A stretch of 64,000 bases of DNA from Streptomyces iconiensis (lineage in GTDB: Bacteria; Actinomycetota; Actinomycetes; Streptomycetales; Streptomycetaceae): positions 124,001 through 188,000 of the forward strand of contig NZ_JANCPR020000003.1 in the NCBI RefSeq assembly GCF_028657195.3, read 5' to 3'. Under the pieces are notes generated by a model. That model searched no databases. It was not told where the DNA came from and saw only the letters and a program-made list of their open reading frames with translations. Position 1 is the stretch's first letter. The number at the start of each line of letters is the position of its first letter. The position numbers were made by a program, and so were the translations under genes. Positions 52,545-60,550 of this stretch are shown here, one piece after another.

Positions 52545-53593
52545 CCCGCCTCATTCCGTCGCCCGTAGTCGTCGACATCAGCCGCGGCGCCCTGGACGAC
52601 CTGGCGGGCCTGCTGGCCGATCAGCGGATCTCTTCCAAGGGAAAGCTCGCCTTCGCCATCAGCGGCGGCTCCGGTGCGGCTCTGCGTGAACGTTTCGCGC
52701 CCGAGCTGCCCAATGCCTCCTGGTACGAGGTGGGCGGCGGCACCATCGACGACGCGATCAAGCTCGGCGACGCCATGAAGTCAGGCCGCTACGACGCGGT
52801 CGTCGGCATGGGCGGCGGCAAGATCATCGACTGTGCGAAGTACGCGGCGGCGCGCATCGGCCTGCCGCTGGTCGCCGTCGCGACGAACCTGTCGCACGAC
52901 GGCCTGTGCTCGCCCGTCGCGACCCTCGACAACGACGCGGGCCGCGGCTCCTACGGCGTGCCGAACCCGATCGCCGTCGTCATCGACCTCGACGTCATCC
53001 GTGAGGCTCCGGAGCGCTACATCCGCTCCGGGATCGGCGATGTGATCTCCAACATCTCGGCCGTCAAGGACTGGGAGCTGGGCCACAAGGTGCGCGGCGA
53101 GGACATCGACGGACTGGCAGCCGCCATGGCACGCCAGGCCGGCGAGGCGATCCTGCACCACCCCGGGGACGTCAGCGACGACGGCTTCCTCCAGGTCCTC
53201 GCCGAGGGCCTGGTACTGACCGGCATCTCGATGTCGGTCTCCGGCGACAGCCGTCCGGCCTCGGGTGCGTGCCACGAGATCAACCACGCCTTCGACCTGC
53301 TCTTCCCCAAGCGCGCGGCTCCGCACGGCGAGCAGTGCGGCCTCGGCGCCGCCTTCGCCACGTTTCTGCGCGGGGACAAGGACACGGCGAAGCTGATGGT
53401 CTCGGTGCTGCGTCGCCACCGCCTGCCGGTGCTGCCGCAGGACATCGGCTTCGACGCCGACGAATTCGTCAAGGTCGTCGAATACGCGCCACAGACAAGG
53501 CCCGGGCGGTACACGATCCTCGAACACCTCGACCTGTCCACCGACCAGATCAGGGACGCATACGCGGACTATGCACAAGCCATCGGTAGCTGA
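52532..53593 (+). CDS. Predicted sn-glycerol-1-phosphate dehydrogenase (EgsA/AraM family)
   Basis: A 353-residue iron/zinc-type alcohol dehydrogenase superfamily protein. VGMGGGKIIDCAKYAAAR is the NAD-binding glycine motif. TNLSHDGLCSPVA is the segment characteristic of glycerol-1-phosphate dehydrogenases rather than glycerol dehydrogenases. Predicted metal ligands are Asp170 (GIGDVISN), His248 (SGACHEINHAF) and His265 (PHGEQCGLG). The family reduces dihydroxyacetone phosphate to sn-glycerol-1-phosphate, the archaeal-type enantiomer. It overlaps both neighbours (13 and 23 bp), so it is made together with the nucleotidyltransferase and the CDP-alcohol phosphotransferase. It is usually annotated only as iron-containing alcohol dehydrogenase. 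Confidence 0.8.
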   Translation: MPVLTRLIPSPVVVDISRGALDDLAGLLADQRISSKGKLAFAISGGSGAALRERFAPELPNASWYEVGGGTIDDAIKLGDAMKSGRYDAVVGMGGGKIIDCAKYAAARIGLPLVAVATNLSHDGLCSPVATLDNDAGRGSYGVPNPIAVVIDLDVIREAPERYIRSGIGDVISNISAVKDWELGHKVRGEDIDGLAAAMARQAGEAILHHPGDVSDDGFLQVLAEGLVLTGISMSVSGDSRPASGACHEINHAFDLLFPKRAAPHGEQCGLGAAFATFLRGDKDTAKLMVSVLRRHRLPVLPQDIGFDADEFVKVVEYAPQTRPGRYTILEHLDLSTDQIRDAYADYAQAIGS

Positions 53594-54350
53594 ACTGCGC
53601 CCGGTCGTCCACCCCGAGGGTGTGAAGGACCGCCGCAGCGGTGAGCACTGGGCGGGCCGTATCTACATGCGCGAGATCTCGCTGCGTGTGGACCGGCACG
53701 TGGTGAACACCCGTATCACGCCCAACCAGCTCACCTACGTGATGACCGTCGCGGGCGCCCTCGCCGCACCAGCGCTGCTGGTGCCGGGGATCGCCGGGGC
53801 GGTCCTCGGGGTGCTCGCGGTCCAGCTCTATCTGCTGCTCGACTGTGTCGACGGCGAGGTGGCCCGCTGGAAGAAGCAGTTCTCGCTGGGCGGTGTGTAC
53901 CTCGACCGCGTCGGCGCCTATCTGTGCGACGCCGCCGTCCTGGTCGGCTTCGGCCTGCGCGCCGCCGATCTGTGGGGCGAGGGGCGGGTGGACTGGCTGT
54001 GGGCCTTCCTCGGTACCCTCGCCGCGCTCGGCGCCATCCTGATCAAGGCGGAGTCCGACCTGGTCGGCGTCGCCCGCCACCAGGGCGGACTGCCGCCGGT
54101 CAAGGAGTCGGCTTCCGAGCCGCGCTCCTCCGGCATGGCACTCGCGCGCAAGGCCGCCGCCGCGCTGAAGTTCCACAGGCTGGTCCTCGGGATCGAGGCG
54201 TCCCTGCTGATTCTTCTGCTGGCCGTCGTCGACCAGATCCGGGGTGACCTCTTCTTCACCCGGCTCGGCGTCGCCGTGCTCGCGGGCATCGCGCTCGTGC
54301 AGACCCTGCTGCACCTCGTGTCCATCCTGGCCTCCAGCAGGCTCAAGTGA
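53571..54350 (+). CDS. CDP-alcohol phosphatidyltransferase
   Basis: A 259-residue membrane enzyme. After a cytosolic segment (ISLRVDRHVVNTRITPNQLT) the catalytic motif DCVDGEVARWKKQFSLGGVY, then LDRVGAYLCD matches DGxxAR-x8-G-x3-D-x3-D. About six membrane helices follow or flank it. It transfers an alcohol phosphate from a CDP-alcohol to a second alcohol, giving a phosphodiester. It overlaps the dehydrogenase gene by 23 bp and the glycosyltransferase gene by GTGA, so it belongs to one coupled operon. Confidence 0.88.
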   Translation: MHKPSVAELRPVVHPEGVKDRRSGEHWAGRIYMREISLRVDRHVVNTRITPNQLTYVMTVAGALAAPALLVPGIAGAVLGVLAVQLYLLLDCVDGEVARWKKQFSLGGVYLDRVGAYLCDAAVLVGFGLRAADLWGEGRVDWLWAFLGTLAALGAILIKAESDLVGVARHQGGLPPVKESASEPRSSGMALARKAAAALKFHRLVLGIEASLLILLLAVVDQIRGDLFFTRLGVAVLAGIALVQTLLHLVSILASSRLK

Positions 54351-55258
54351 CGGGGGGCAAAGGGGAGATGGAAACCCCGGAGCGGCTGCGGCTGGGCGCC
54401 GTGGTGCTGACGATGGGTAACCGCCCGGAGGAACTCCGGGCGCTGCTCGACTCGGTCGCCAAGCAGGACGGCGATCCCATCGAGGTCGTGGTGGTGGGTA
54501 ACGGTGCGCCATTGCCCGAGCTGCCCGCAGGTGTACGGACGGTCGAACTTCCGGAAAATCTCGGCATCCCCGGTGGCCGCAACGTCGGTATCGAGGCGTT
54601 CGGTCCCTCGGGAGCCGAGGTGGACGCGCTGCTCTTCCTCGACGACGACGGGCTGCTGCCGGGCACCGATACGGCTGAACTGGTGCGCGAGGCTTTCGAG
54701 GCGGACAGGAAGCTCGGCATCATCAGCTTCCGTATCGCCGACCCGGACACGGGCGAGACGCAGCGCCGCCATGTGCCCAGGCTCCGTGCCGCCGACCCGC
54801 TGCGCTCCTCGCGGGTGACCACGTTTCTCGGCGGCGCCAACGCCACACGTACCAAGGTCATCGCCGAAGTCGGCGGCCTGCCCGACGAGTTCTTCTACGC
54901 GCACGAGGAGACCGACCTCGCCTGGCGTGCCCTGGACGCGGGCTGGAACATCGACTACCGCGCCGACATGGTGCTGCACCACCCCACAACGGCCCCCAGC
55001 AGGCACGCGGTCTACCACCGGATGGTCGCCCGCAACCGCGTCTGGCTCGCGCGCCGCAACCTTCCTGCCCTTCTGGTGCCCGTATACCTGGGGGTATGGC
55101 TGCTGCTCACGCTCGCCAGGCGGCCGTCGATGCCCGCGCTGCGGGCGTGGATGGGCGGCTTCAAGGAGGGCTGGACGTCACCTGCGGGGCCTCGGAGGCC
55201 CATGCGGTGGCGTACGGTATGGCGTCTGACGCGGCTGGGACGCCCTCCCGTGATTTGA
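54347..55258 (+). CDS. Family 2 glycosyltransferase
   Basis: A 303-residue GT2 enzyme. LGAVVLTMGNRPEELRALLD opens the GT-A fold, FLDDDGLL is the DxD-type metal/nucleotide site, NLGIPGGRNVGI is a conserved loop, and DEFFYAHEETDLAWRALDAG contains the ED motif of rhamnosyltransferase-like GT2 proteins. A C-terminal hydrophobic segment (LLVPVYLGVWLLLTLA) may anchor it. It would add a sugar to the lipid-linked or polymer intermediate made by this cluster. The GTG start overlaps the preceding stop. Confidence 0.9.
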   Translation: MTGGKGEMETPERLRLGAVVLTMGNRPEELRALLDSVAKQDGDPIEVVVVGNGAPLPELPAGVRTVELPENLGIPGGRNVGIEAFGPSGAEVDALLFLDDDGLLPGTDTAELVREAFEADRKLGIISFRIADPDTGETQRRHVPRLRAADPLRSSRVTTFLGGANATRTKVIAEVGGLPDEFFYAHEETDLAWRALDAGWNIDYRADMVLHHPTTAPSRHAVYHRMVARNRVWLARRNLPALLVPVYLGVWLLLTLARRPSMPALRAWMGGFKEGWTSPAGPRRPMRWRTVWRLTRLGRPPVI

Positions 55259-55324
55259 CAGGCTCGTGTCTGAGAGCATCGGCACAGGATCCACTTGCGC
55301 AGTGTGAGGACGAAAGTTTCCAAC

Positions 55325-56263
55325 GTGAGCGAAACCCACGACAGTGCTGTCGGCGTGACACCCCCGCCGTCGCCGGACGACAGCCTGACCCCGGCCGAAC
55401 TCGCGGCCAAATACGGCCTGTCGGTGAGCGGAGCACGCCCCTCGCTGCCGGAGTACACGCGGCAGCTGTGGGCACGGCGGCACTTCATTCTCGCCTTCTC
55501 CCGGGCGAAGCTGACGGCCCAGTACAGCCAGGCGAAGCTCGGCCAGTTGTGGCAGGTCGCCACCCCGCTGCTGAACGCGGCGGTCTACTTCTTCATCTTC
55601 GGCATCATCCTGGGTGGCCGGCAGGGCATCCCCGGTGGCGACAAGAACTACATCCCGTTCCTGGTCACGGGTGTCTTCGTCTTCACCTTCACCCAGACCT
55701 CGCTGCTCAACGGGGTGCGCGCCATCTCCTCGAACCTCGGCCTCGTGCGCGCGCTGCACTTCCCGCGCGCCTCGCTGCCGATCTCGATCTCGCTCCAGCA
55801 GCTCCAGCAGCTGCTGTACTCGATGATCATCCTGGTCGTCATCCTGCTCGGTTTCGGGCAGCTCCCGGCCTGGTCGTGGCTGCTGATCGTGCCCACGCTG
55901 CTCTGCCAGTTCGTGTTCAACACAGGGCTGGCGCTGACCATGGCGCGGCTGGGCAGCAAGACGCCCGACCTGGCACAGCTCATGCCCTTCGTCACCCGTA
56001 CCTGGATGTACGCGTCGGGCGTGATGTTCTCGCTGCCGTTCATGCTGGAGAAGCGCCACTCACCGGGCTGGCTGATCGATGTCCTGATGGCCAACCCGGC
56101 GGCCGTCTACATGGATCTGATGCGCTTCGCGTTCATCGATGACTACACGGGCGCCGATCTTCCCTCGCACGTATGGGCGCTCGCCGTCGGCTGGGCGGTG
56201 CTGATCGGTGTCGGCGGGTTTGTTTTCTTCTGGAAGGCGGAGGAGCGTTATGGCCGTGGCTGA
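55325..56263 (+). CDS. ABC-2 type polysaccharide/teichoic-acid exporter permease (TagG/Wzm-like)
   Basis: A 312-residue membrane protein. An amphipathic N-terminal region (YTRQLWARRHFILAFSRAKL) and then WQVATPLLNAAVYFFIFGII and five more helices follow the TagG/Wzm pattern. With the ATPase encoded directly after it, it exports lipid-linked polysaccharides or teichoic-acid-like polymers across the membrane. The start is uncertain: GTG 55325 is used; GTG 55304 and TTG 55295 lie in frame upstream. Its 3' end overlaps the ATPase gene by 14 bp. Confidence 0.88.
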   Translation: MSETHDSAVGVTPPPSPDDSLTPAELAAKYGLSVSGARPSLPEYTRQLWARRHFILAFSRAKLTAQYSQAKLGQLWQVATPLLNAAVYFFIFGIILGGRQGIPGGDKNYIPFLVTGVFVFTFTQTSLLNGVRAISSNLGLVRALHFPRASLPISISLQQLQQLLYSMIILVVILLGFGQLPAWSWLLIVPTLLCQFVFNTGLALTMARLGSKTPDLAQLMPFVTRTWMYASGVMFSLPFMLEKRHSPGWLIDVLMANPAAVYMDLMRFAFIDDYTGADLPSHVWALAVGWAVLIGVGGFVFFWKAEERYGRG

Positions 56264-57095
56264 GCACACCGAGCGGAGCGGCGCCCCCGCCGGGGTTCCG
56301 AAGAAGACGGAGGCCGAGGCGGAGCTGACTCCTGGCCCCTGGGTACCGACCGTCATCGCCGAGGACCTGCACATCGTCTACCGGGTCTACGGCGGCTCCA
56401 AGGGCCGGGGCAGCGCGACGGCCGCACTCAACCGCATCGTCAAGCGCAGGCCGGGCGGCGGCATGCGCGAGGTGCACGCGGTCAGGGGCGTCAGCTTCAC
56501 CGCGTACAGGGGCCAGGCCATCGGCCTGATCGGCTCCAACGGCTCGGGCAAGTCGACGCTGCTGAAGGCCATCGCCGGGCTGCTCCCGGCCGAGCGCGGC
56601 AGCGTCTACAGCGACGGACAGCCCTCGCTGCTCGGCGTGAACGCGGCGATGATGAACGACCTCACCGGCGAGCGGAACGTGGTGCTCGGCGGTCTCGCGA
56701 TGGGCATGTCGCGTGAGGAGGTGCAGGAGCGCTACCAGGGCATCGTCGACTTCTCCGGCATCAACGAGAAGGGCGACTTCATCACCCTCCCCATGCGCAC
56801 CTACTCCTCCGGCATGGCGGCCAGGCTGCGGTTCTCGATCGCCGCTGCCAAGGACCACGACGTGCTGATGATCGACGAGGCGCTGGCCACCGGCGACAAG
56901 AAGTTCCAGAAGCGCTCCGAGGCCCGCATCCGCGAGCTGCGCAAGGAGGCCGGCACGGTCTTCCTCGTCAGCCACAACAACAAGTCCATCCGCGACACGT
57001 GCGAGCGGGTGCTGTGGCTGGAGAAGGGCGAGCTGATGATCGACGGCCCGACCGACGAGGTGCTCAAGGAGTACGAGAAGTTCACGGGCAAGTAG
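56250..57095 (+). CDS. ABC exporter ATPase (TagH/Wzt-like)
   Basis: A 281-residue ATPase. Walker A is IGSNGSGKSTLL, the signature TYSSGMAARLRFSIA is that of polysaccharide/teichoic-acid exporters (SSGM), and Walker B is VLMIDEALATGD. FLVSHNNKSI contains the switch His. A 35-residue disordered N-tail precedes the domain and there is no long C-terminal carbohydrate-binding domain as in some Wzt proteins. GGAGGAG precedes ATG 56250. It energises the partner permease. Confidence 0.9.
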   Translation: MAVAEHTERSGAPAGVPKKTEAEAELTPGPWVPTVIAEDLHIVYRVYGGSKGRGSATAALNRIVKRRPGGGMREVHAVRGVSFTAYRGQAIGLIGSNGSGKSTLLKAIAGLLPAERGSVYSDGQPSLLGVNAAMMNDLTGERNVVLGGLAMGMSREEVQERYQGIVDFSGINEKGDFITLPMRTYSSGMAARLRFSIAAAKDHDVLMIDEALATGDKKFQKRSEARIRELRKEAGTVFLVSHNNKSIRDTCERVLWLEKGELMIDGPTDEVLKEYEKFTGK

Positions 57096-57153
57096 CCCGC
57101 GCGGTCCGCTCGCCCGGCAGTCCCACCCGGGCCCGCGACACCGCCGGCACACC

Positions 57154-57207
57154 CCCGGCGACAGGATGACGCCCCCGCCTCGGCGGGGGCTTCATCATGT
57201 CGCCGGG
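57154..57207. terminator. Very long terminator hairpin (25-bp stem)
   Basis: The 25-nt arms 57154-57178 and 57183-57207 are complementary at 23 positions around a CTCG loop; the inner 8 bp are GCCCCCGC/GCGGGGGC. It lies 58 nt after the ATPase stop codon and 53 nt before the end of the convergent MMPL gene, so it can stop transcription from both sides. Confidence 0.85.
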
Positions 57208-57259
57208 ATCCACGGCGTCTCACGGCGTCTCACGGCCGATCCACCGTCCTACGGCCGGT

Positions 57260-59500
57260 TCACCTCCCGGCCGGTGCCTTCTCCCGCTCCCCGGCCGCTG
57301 CCGGTGTCTTCCGGGCTTCCTGGTGGTCAGGGACGTCCAGGGGCTCGCCCTCGCCTGCCTCGCTGAGCCCGGCCTTGTCGTGCAGCCTGCGCAGTGGCCC
57401 GGGTGCGTACCAGGCGCTGCGTCCCAGCAGCCGCATCGCCGCCGGCACCAGCACGCCGCGCACGGCGACCGCGTCGATCAGGATCGCCAGCCCGCTGCCC
57501 AGCCCGAACATCTGGATGAAGCTGACGCTGCTGGTGGTGAAGGCGAAGAAGCTCACCGCGAGCAGCCCGGCCGCCATCGTCACGATCCGCCCCGTGCGCG
57601 AGAGCCCTCCGGTGACCGCGAGGTGGTCGTCGGCTCCCGCGTCGTGCAGCTCCTTGATGCGGCTGGTCACGAAGACCTCGTAGTCCATGGACAGGCCGAA
57701 GACGATGCAGAACATCAGCACGGTCATCGAGGTGTCCATCGGCATCGCGGTGAAGCCCAGCAGGGACGAGAGATGGCCGTCCTGGAAGATCCACACCATT
57801 GCCCCGATGGAGGCGCTGATGCTGACACCGTTGAGCACGAGCGCGCGCAGCGGCTGGACCACGCTTCCCGTGAAGAGGAAGAGCAGGATGAACGTCGAAC
57901 CCAGGACCCAGCCGATCGCGGCGGGCAGGTTGTCGCCGATCGCGGACTTGGAGTCGATCAGCTCGGCGTCCTTGCCGCCGACGAGGGTTCCCGTACCGCC
58001 GGGCCCTTCCGTGGCCCGGATGTCGCGCACCAGTTCCTGTGCCTCGCCCGAGGCGGGCGTCAGGTCCGAGGTGACGGTCAGCCGGTTGACGCCGTCCTCG
58101 ACGAGCCCGGCGTGCGCGGCCCCTGGCGCCTTGACCGCGCGCCCGTCCGTGTAGGTGCCGGTGGCGGCCTGTACGCGTACGACGCCTTCGAGCCCCGAGA
58201 TCTTCGCCGCGTACGCCGACACCTCGTCCGGCGCCGCACGCCCCTCGGTGACGATCGGGACGGAACCCGCGTCGTTGCCTGCGAAGTCGTGCTGGACCGC
58301 GGTCGACACCTGCCGGCTCTCGGCCTCCGCGGGGAGCACGCGCTCGTCGGGGATGCCGAAGGAAGCGCCCAGCAGCGGGCTCGCCGCGAGCAGCAGCACG
58401 GCGAGTACCGGGAGCGCGGTGAGCGCGGGACGCCGCATGACCGCACCCGCCAGGCGGCCCCACAGGGGCGCGTCGGGCTTGCGCACGGCCTCGGCCCAGG
58501 GGAGGCGGCCCTTGTTGACCCGGTGCCCGAGCACGGCGAGCAGCGCGGGTACGACGATCAGCGCGGCGAGCGCGGAGATGGCGACCACGCCGATACCCGC
58601 GTAGGCGAACGTACGGAGGAAGAACGGCGGGAAGAGCAGCAGCGCCCCGAGCGCCGCCATGACGGTCGCGGCCGAGAACAGGATGGTGCGGCCCGCCGTA
58701 CGGACGGTGACGCGCAGCGCGTCGGCCGTCTCGTCACCCGCCGCGAGCCGTTCCCGGAAGCGGCTGACGAGCAGCAGCCCGTAGTCGATACCGAGACCCA
58801 GGCCGAGGGCCGTGGTCAGGTTGATCGCGAACACGGAGACATCGGTGACGCTGCCGAGGAGGTACAGCTCGGCGAAGGTGCCCAGGATGGCTATCAGCCC
58901 GATGGCCAGCGGCAGCAGCGCGGCCACGACGCTGCCGAAGGCGACGACCAGCAGGATGAGGATCAGGGGTACGGCGATGGCCTCGGCGACGGCCAGGTCC
59001 TTGGAGACCTGCGAGGTGATCTCCTCGTTGAGCGCCGCCGCGCCCCCGGCGCGTACGGACACCGCACCGCGGTCACCCGTCCACTTGTCCGTGACGGCAG
59101 CCGCGTCGTCCTCGTCGATGTGCGCGAGCACCAGCGCCTGGGTGCCGTCGCGCGAGGTGAGGTCGGAGCCGCCGGGCGCCCAGTAGGAGGTGACCCGGGA
59201 GACCCCAGGTTCCTCCTTGAGCCCGTCGGTCAGCTTCTGGCCCGCCGCCTTGGCGGCCGGTGCGTCGAGCTTTCCGCTCTCGGCCTCGACGAGCAGGACC
59301 AGGTTGTCGTTGCCCCCGAACTTCTCCCCGATCACGGCGGTCGCCCGGGAGGAAGGGGAGTCCGGGTCGTCGAAGCCGCCGCCCTGGAGCTTGCCGAAGG
59401 CGCCGAAGCCGAGTGCTCCCATGGCGATCACGGCAAGGAGGGAGAGCAGCAGCACGGCACGTGCCCTGCGATGGATGAAGTCGGCAATGCGTAGGAGCAC
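57260..59500 (-). CDS. MMPL-family RND transporter
   Basis: A 746-residue transporter with twelve predicted helices in two halves of 1+5, each preceded by a large outer loop (about 35-165 and 370-520). Conserved intramembrane segments include LTTALGLGLGIDYGLLLVSR, then FRERL in half 1, and FGLSMDYEVFVTSRIKE in half 2, with the paired Asp-Tyr motif of MmpL/RND proton relays. Members export lipids, siderophores or antibiotics. The GTG start at 59500 follows GGGGGA. It is divergent from a TetR regulator across two matching operators, so a drug- or lipid-induced exporter is likely. Confidence 0.9.
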   Translation of the reverse strand: MLLRIADFIHRRARAVLLLSLLAVIAMGALGFGAFGKLQGGGFDDPDSPSSRATAVIGEKFGGNDNLVLLVEAESGKLDAPAAKAAGQKLTDGLKEEPGVSRVTSYWAPGGSDLTSRDGTQALVLAHIDEDDAAAVTDKWTGDRGAVSVRAGGAAALNEEITSQVSKDLAVAEAIAVPLILILLVVAFGSVVAALLPLAIGLIAILGTFAELYLLGSVTDVSVFAINLTTALGLGLGIDYGLLLVSRFRERLAAGDETADALRVTVRTAGRTILFSAATVMAALGALLLFPPFFLRTFAYAGIGVVAISALAALIVVPALLAVLGHRVNKGRLPWAEAVRKPDAPLWGRLAGAVMRRPALTALPVLAVLLLAASPLLGASFGIPDERVLPAEAESRQVSTAVQHDFAGNDAGSVPIVTEGRAAPDEVSAYAAKISGLEGVVRVQAATGTYTDGRAVKAPGAAHAGLVEDGVNRLTVTSDLTPASGEAQELVRDIRATEGPGGTGTLVGGKDAELIDSKSAIGDNLPAAIGWVLGSTFILLFLFTGSVVQPLRALVLNGVSISASIGAMVWIFQDGHLSSLLGFTAMPMDTSMTVLMFCIVFGLSMDYEVFVTSRIKELHDAGADDHLAVTGGLSRTGRIVTMAAGLLAVSFFAFTTSSVSFIQMFGLGSGLAILIDAVAVRGVLVPAAMRLLGRSAWYAPGPLRRLHDKAGLSEAGEGEPLDVPDHQEARKTPAAAGEREKAPAGR

Positions 59501-59557
59501 GGAGGATCCCCCGGAATCGTGTGCGGAGGCTGCGGACGGCAGTCACGCAGCGACAGA

Positions 59558-59610
59558 TGTTTACGCCGTTAACATGGAGAGCATGGCAGGGGATGTTAAT
59601 GCCGTCAACA
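59558..59610. promoter_or_regulatory. Two 17-bp TetR operator candidates
   Basis: TGTTTACGCCGTTAACA (59558-59574) and TGTTAATGCCGTCAACA (59594-59610) share the consensus TGTTnAyGCCGTyAACA, an imperfect dyad, with start points 36 bp apart. They lie between the divergent MMPL and TetR genes and are the likely binding sites of this regulator. Confidence 0.75.
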
Positions 59611-59627
59611 TCGGGCAGGATGGAGGC

Positions 59628-60317
59628 ATGGAGGCGAACAGCAGAGCGACGAGGGACGCGTCGGCGACCGGGCAGGCGGGCGCCAGGGGCCGCTACCACC
59701 ACGGGGACCTGCGTAACGCGCTGCTCCGCGCCGCCATCGACCTGGCGCGCGACGGCGGCCCCGACGCCGTCGTCCTGCGTGCGGCGGCCCGCGCGGCCGG
59801 TGTCTCCGCCACGGCCGCCTACCGCCACTTCGCCGGACAGGCCGAACTCCTCCACGCCGTCAAGGAGTACGCGCAGGAGCGGCTCGTCGACCGCATGGAG
59901 GAGTCGGGCCGCGAGGTGGAGGGTGAGGGGGTCGAGGCCGTCGTCGAGCGGGTGCGGGCGCTCGGCCGCGGCTACGTCATGTTCGCCATGGAGGAGCCCG
60001 GTCTTTTCCGTGCCGCCTTCTGCCGCGAGACCATCGGCTCGGTGTCGCTCGACCAGGAGGGCGCGGCGCGCGCGCTCAGCCGGCGCTGGGAGTCCCGCTC
60101 CTTCGATCTGCTCATCGAGACCCTGGACTCGCTCGTCGCCTGCGGGAAGATGGCGCCCGAACGGCGGCCGGGGGCCGAGCTGAGCGCCTGGGCGATGGTG
60201 CACGGCGTGGCCACGCTCATCCTCGACGGGCCGCTGGCCGACCTCGGCCCCGAGCAGGTACGACACGTCATCGAACGGGCGCTGACGGACGTGATCGAGG
60301 GGCTCACCGCACGCTGA
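59628..60317 (+). CDS. TetR-family transcriptional regulator
   Basis: A 229-residue regulator. The helix-turn-helix spans about 24-70 (YHHGDLRNALLRAAIDLARD, VVLRAAARAAGVSATAAYRH, FAGQAELLHAV). A helical ligand domain (WHG-type, TetR_C_33-like) follows. ATG 59628 is chosen because the two operator-like repeats lie directly upstream; longer in-frame starts would place the operators inside the gene. It is divergent from the MMPL exporter and is its likely repressor. Confidence 0.88.
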   Translation: MEANSRATRDASATGQAGARGRYHHGDLRNALLRAAIDLARDGGPDAVVLRAAARAAGVSATAAYRHFAGQAELLHAVKEYAQERLVDRMEESGREVEGEGVEAVVERVRALGRGYVMFAMEEPGLFRAAFCRETIGSVSLDQEGAARALSRRWESRSFDLLIETLDSLVACGKMAPERRPGAELSAWAMVHGVATLILDGPLADLGPEQVRHVIERALTDVIEGLTAR

Positions 60318-60550
60318 TCCGAACGCACCCGGCGGCTGGCTGATTCCGCACGTACACCCCTCGCACGGAGGGTTGATGTACGGCGTAAGCTGTTTCGGTG
60401 CTGAATCGCGGCAAGTCGGGCGAGGAGGTCCCGGCTGACCTGTGCCGCTGGCCCGATCCCCTGGCCAGCGCGTGCGGCGTGTCCGAAATAGGCTGTTCAT
60501 TCATAGCGGTGTAGAAACGGAGATGTGACGGCAATGGCCATGGGCAGCAC
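60318..60550 (+). promoter_or_regulatory. Leader and promoter region of the hopanoid operon
   Basis: This region precedes hpnC. It contains a 38-codon open frame (60398-60514) and an 8-codon open frame (60534-60557) whose stop overlaps the hpnC start. The sequence near 60490-60520 is AT-rich, and the promoter could lie there or near 60370-60395. No firm -35/-10 pair is visible. Confidence 0.4.
60398..60514 (+). CDS. Possible small protein upstream of hpnC (38 aa)
   Basis: A GTG-initiated frame of 38 codons encoding a peptide with three Cys (LCRWPDPLASACGVSEIGC region) and a hydrophobic end. About 90% of the third positions in the first 28 codons are G/C, as in real genes; the last ten are less biased. 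There is no clear ribosome-binding site. I do not recognise it. It may be a real small protein, a leader, or chance. Confidence 0.25.
   Translation: MLNRGKSGEEVPADLCRWPDPLASACGVSEIGCSFIAV

Noticed and set aside
57197..59494. A 765-codon open frame on the plus strand
   Set aside because: Antisense shadow of the MMPL gene, without ribosome-binding site or recognisable domain.
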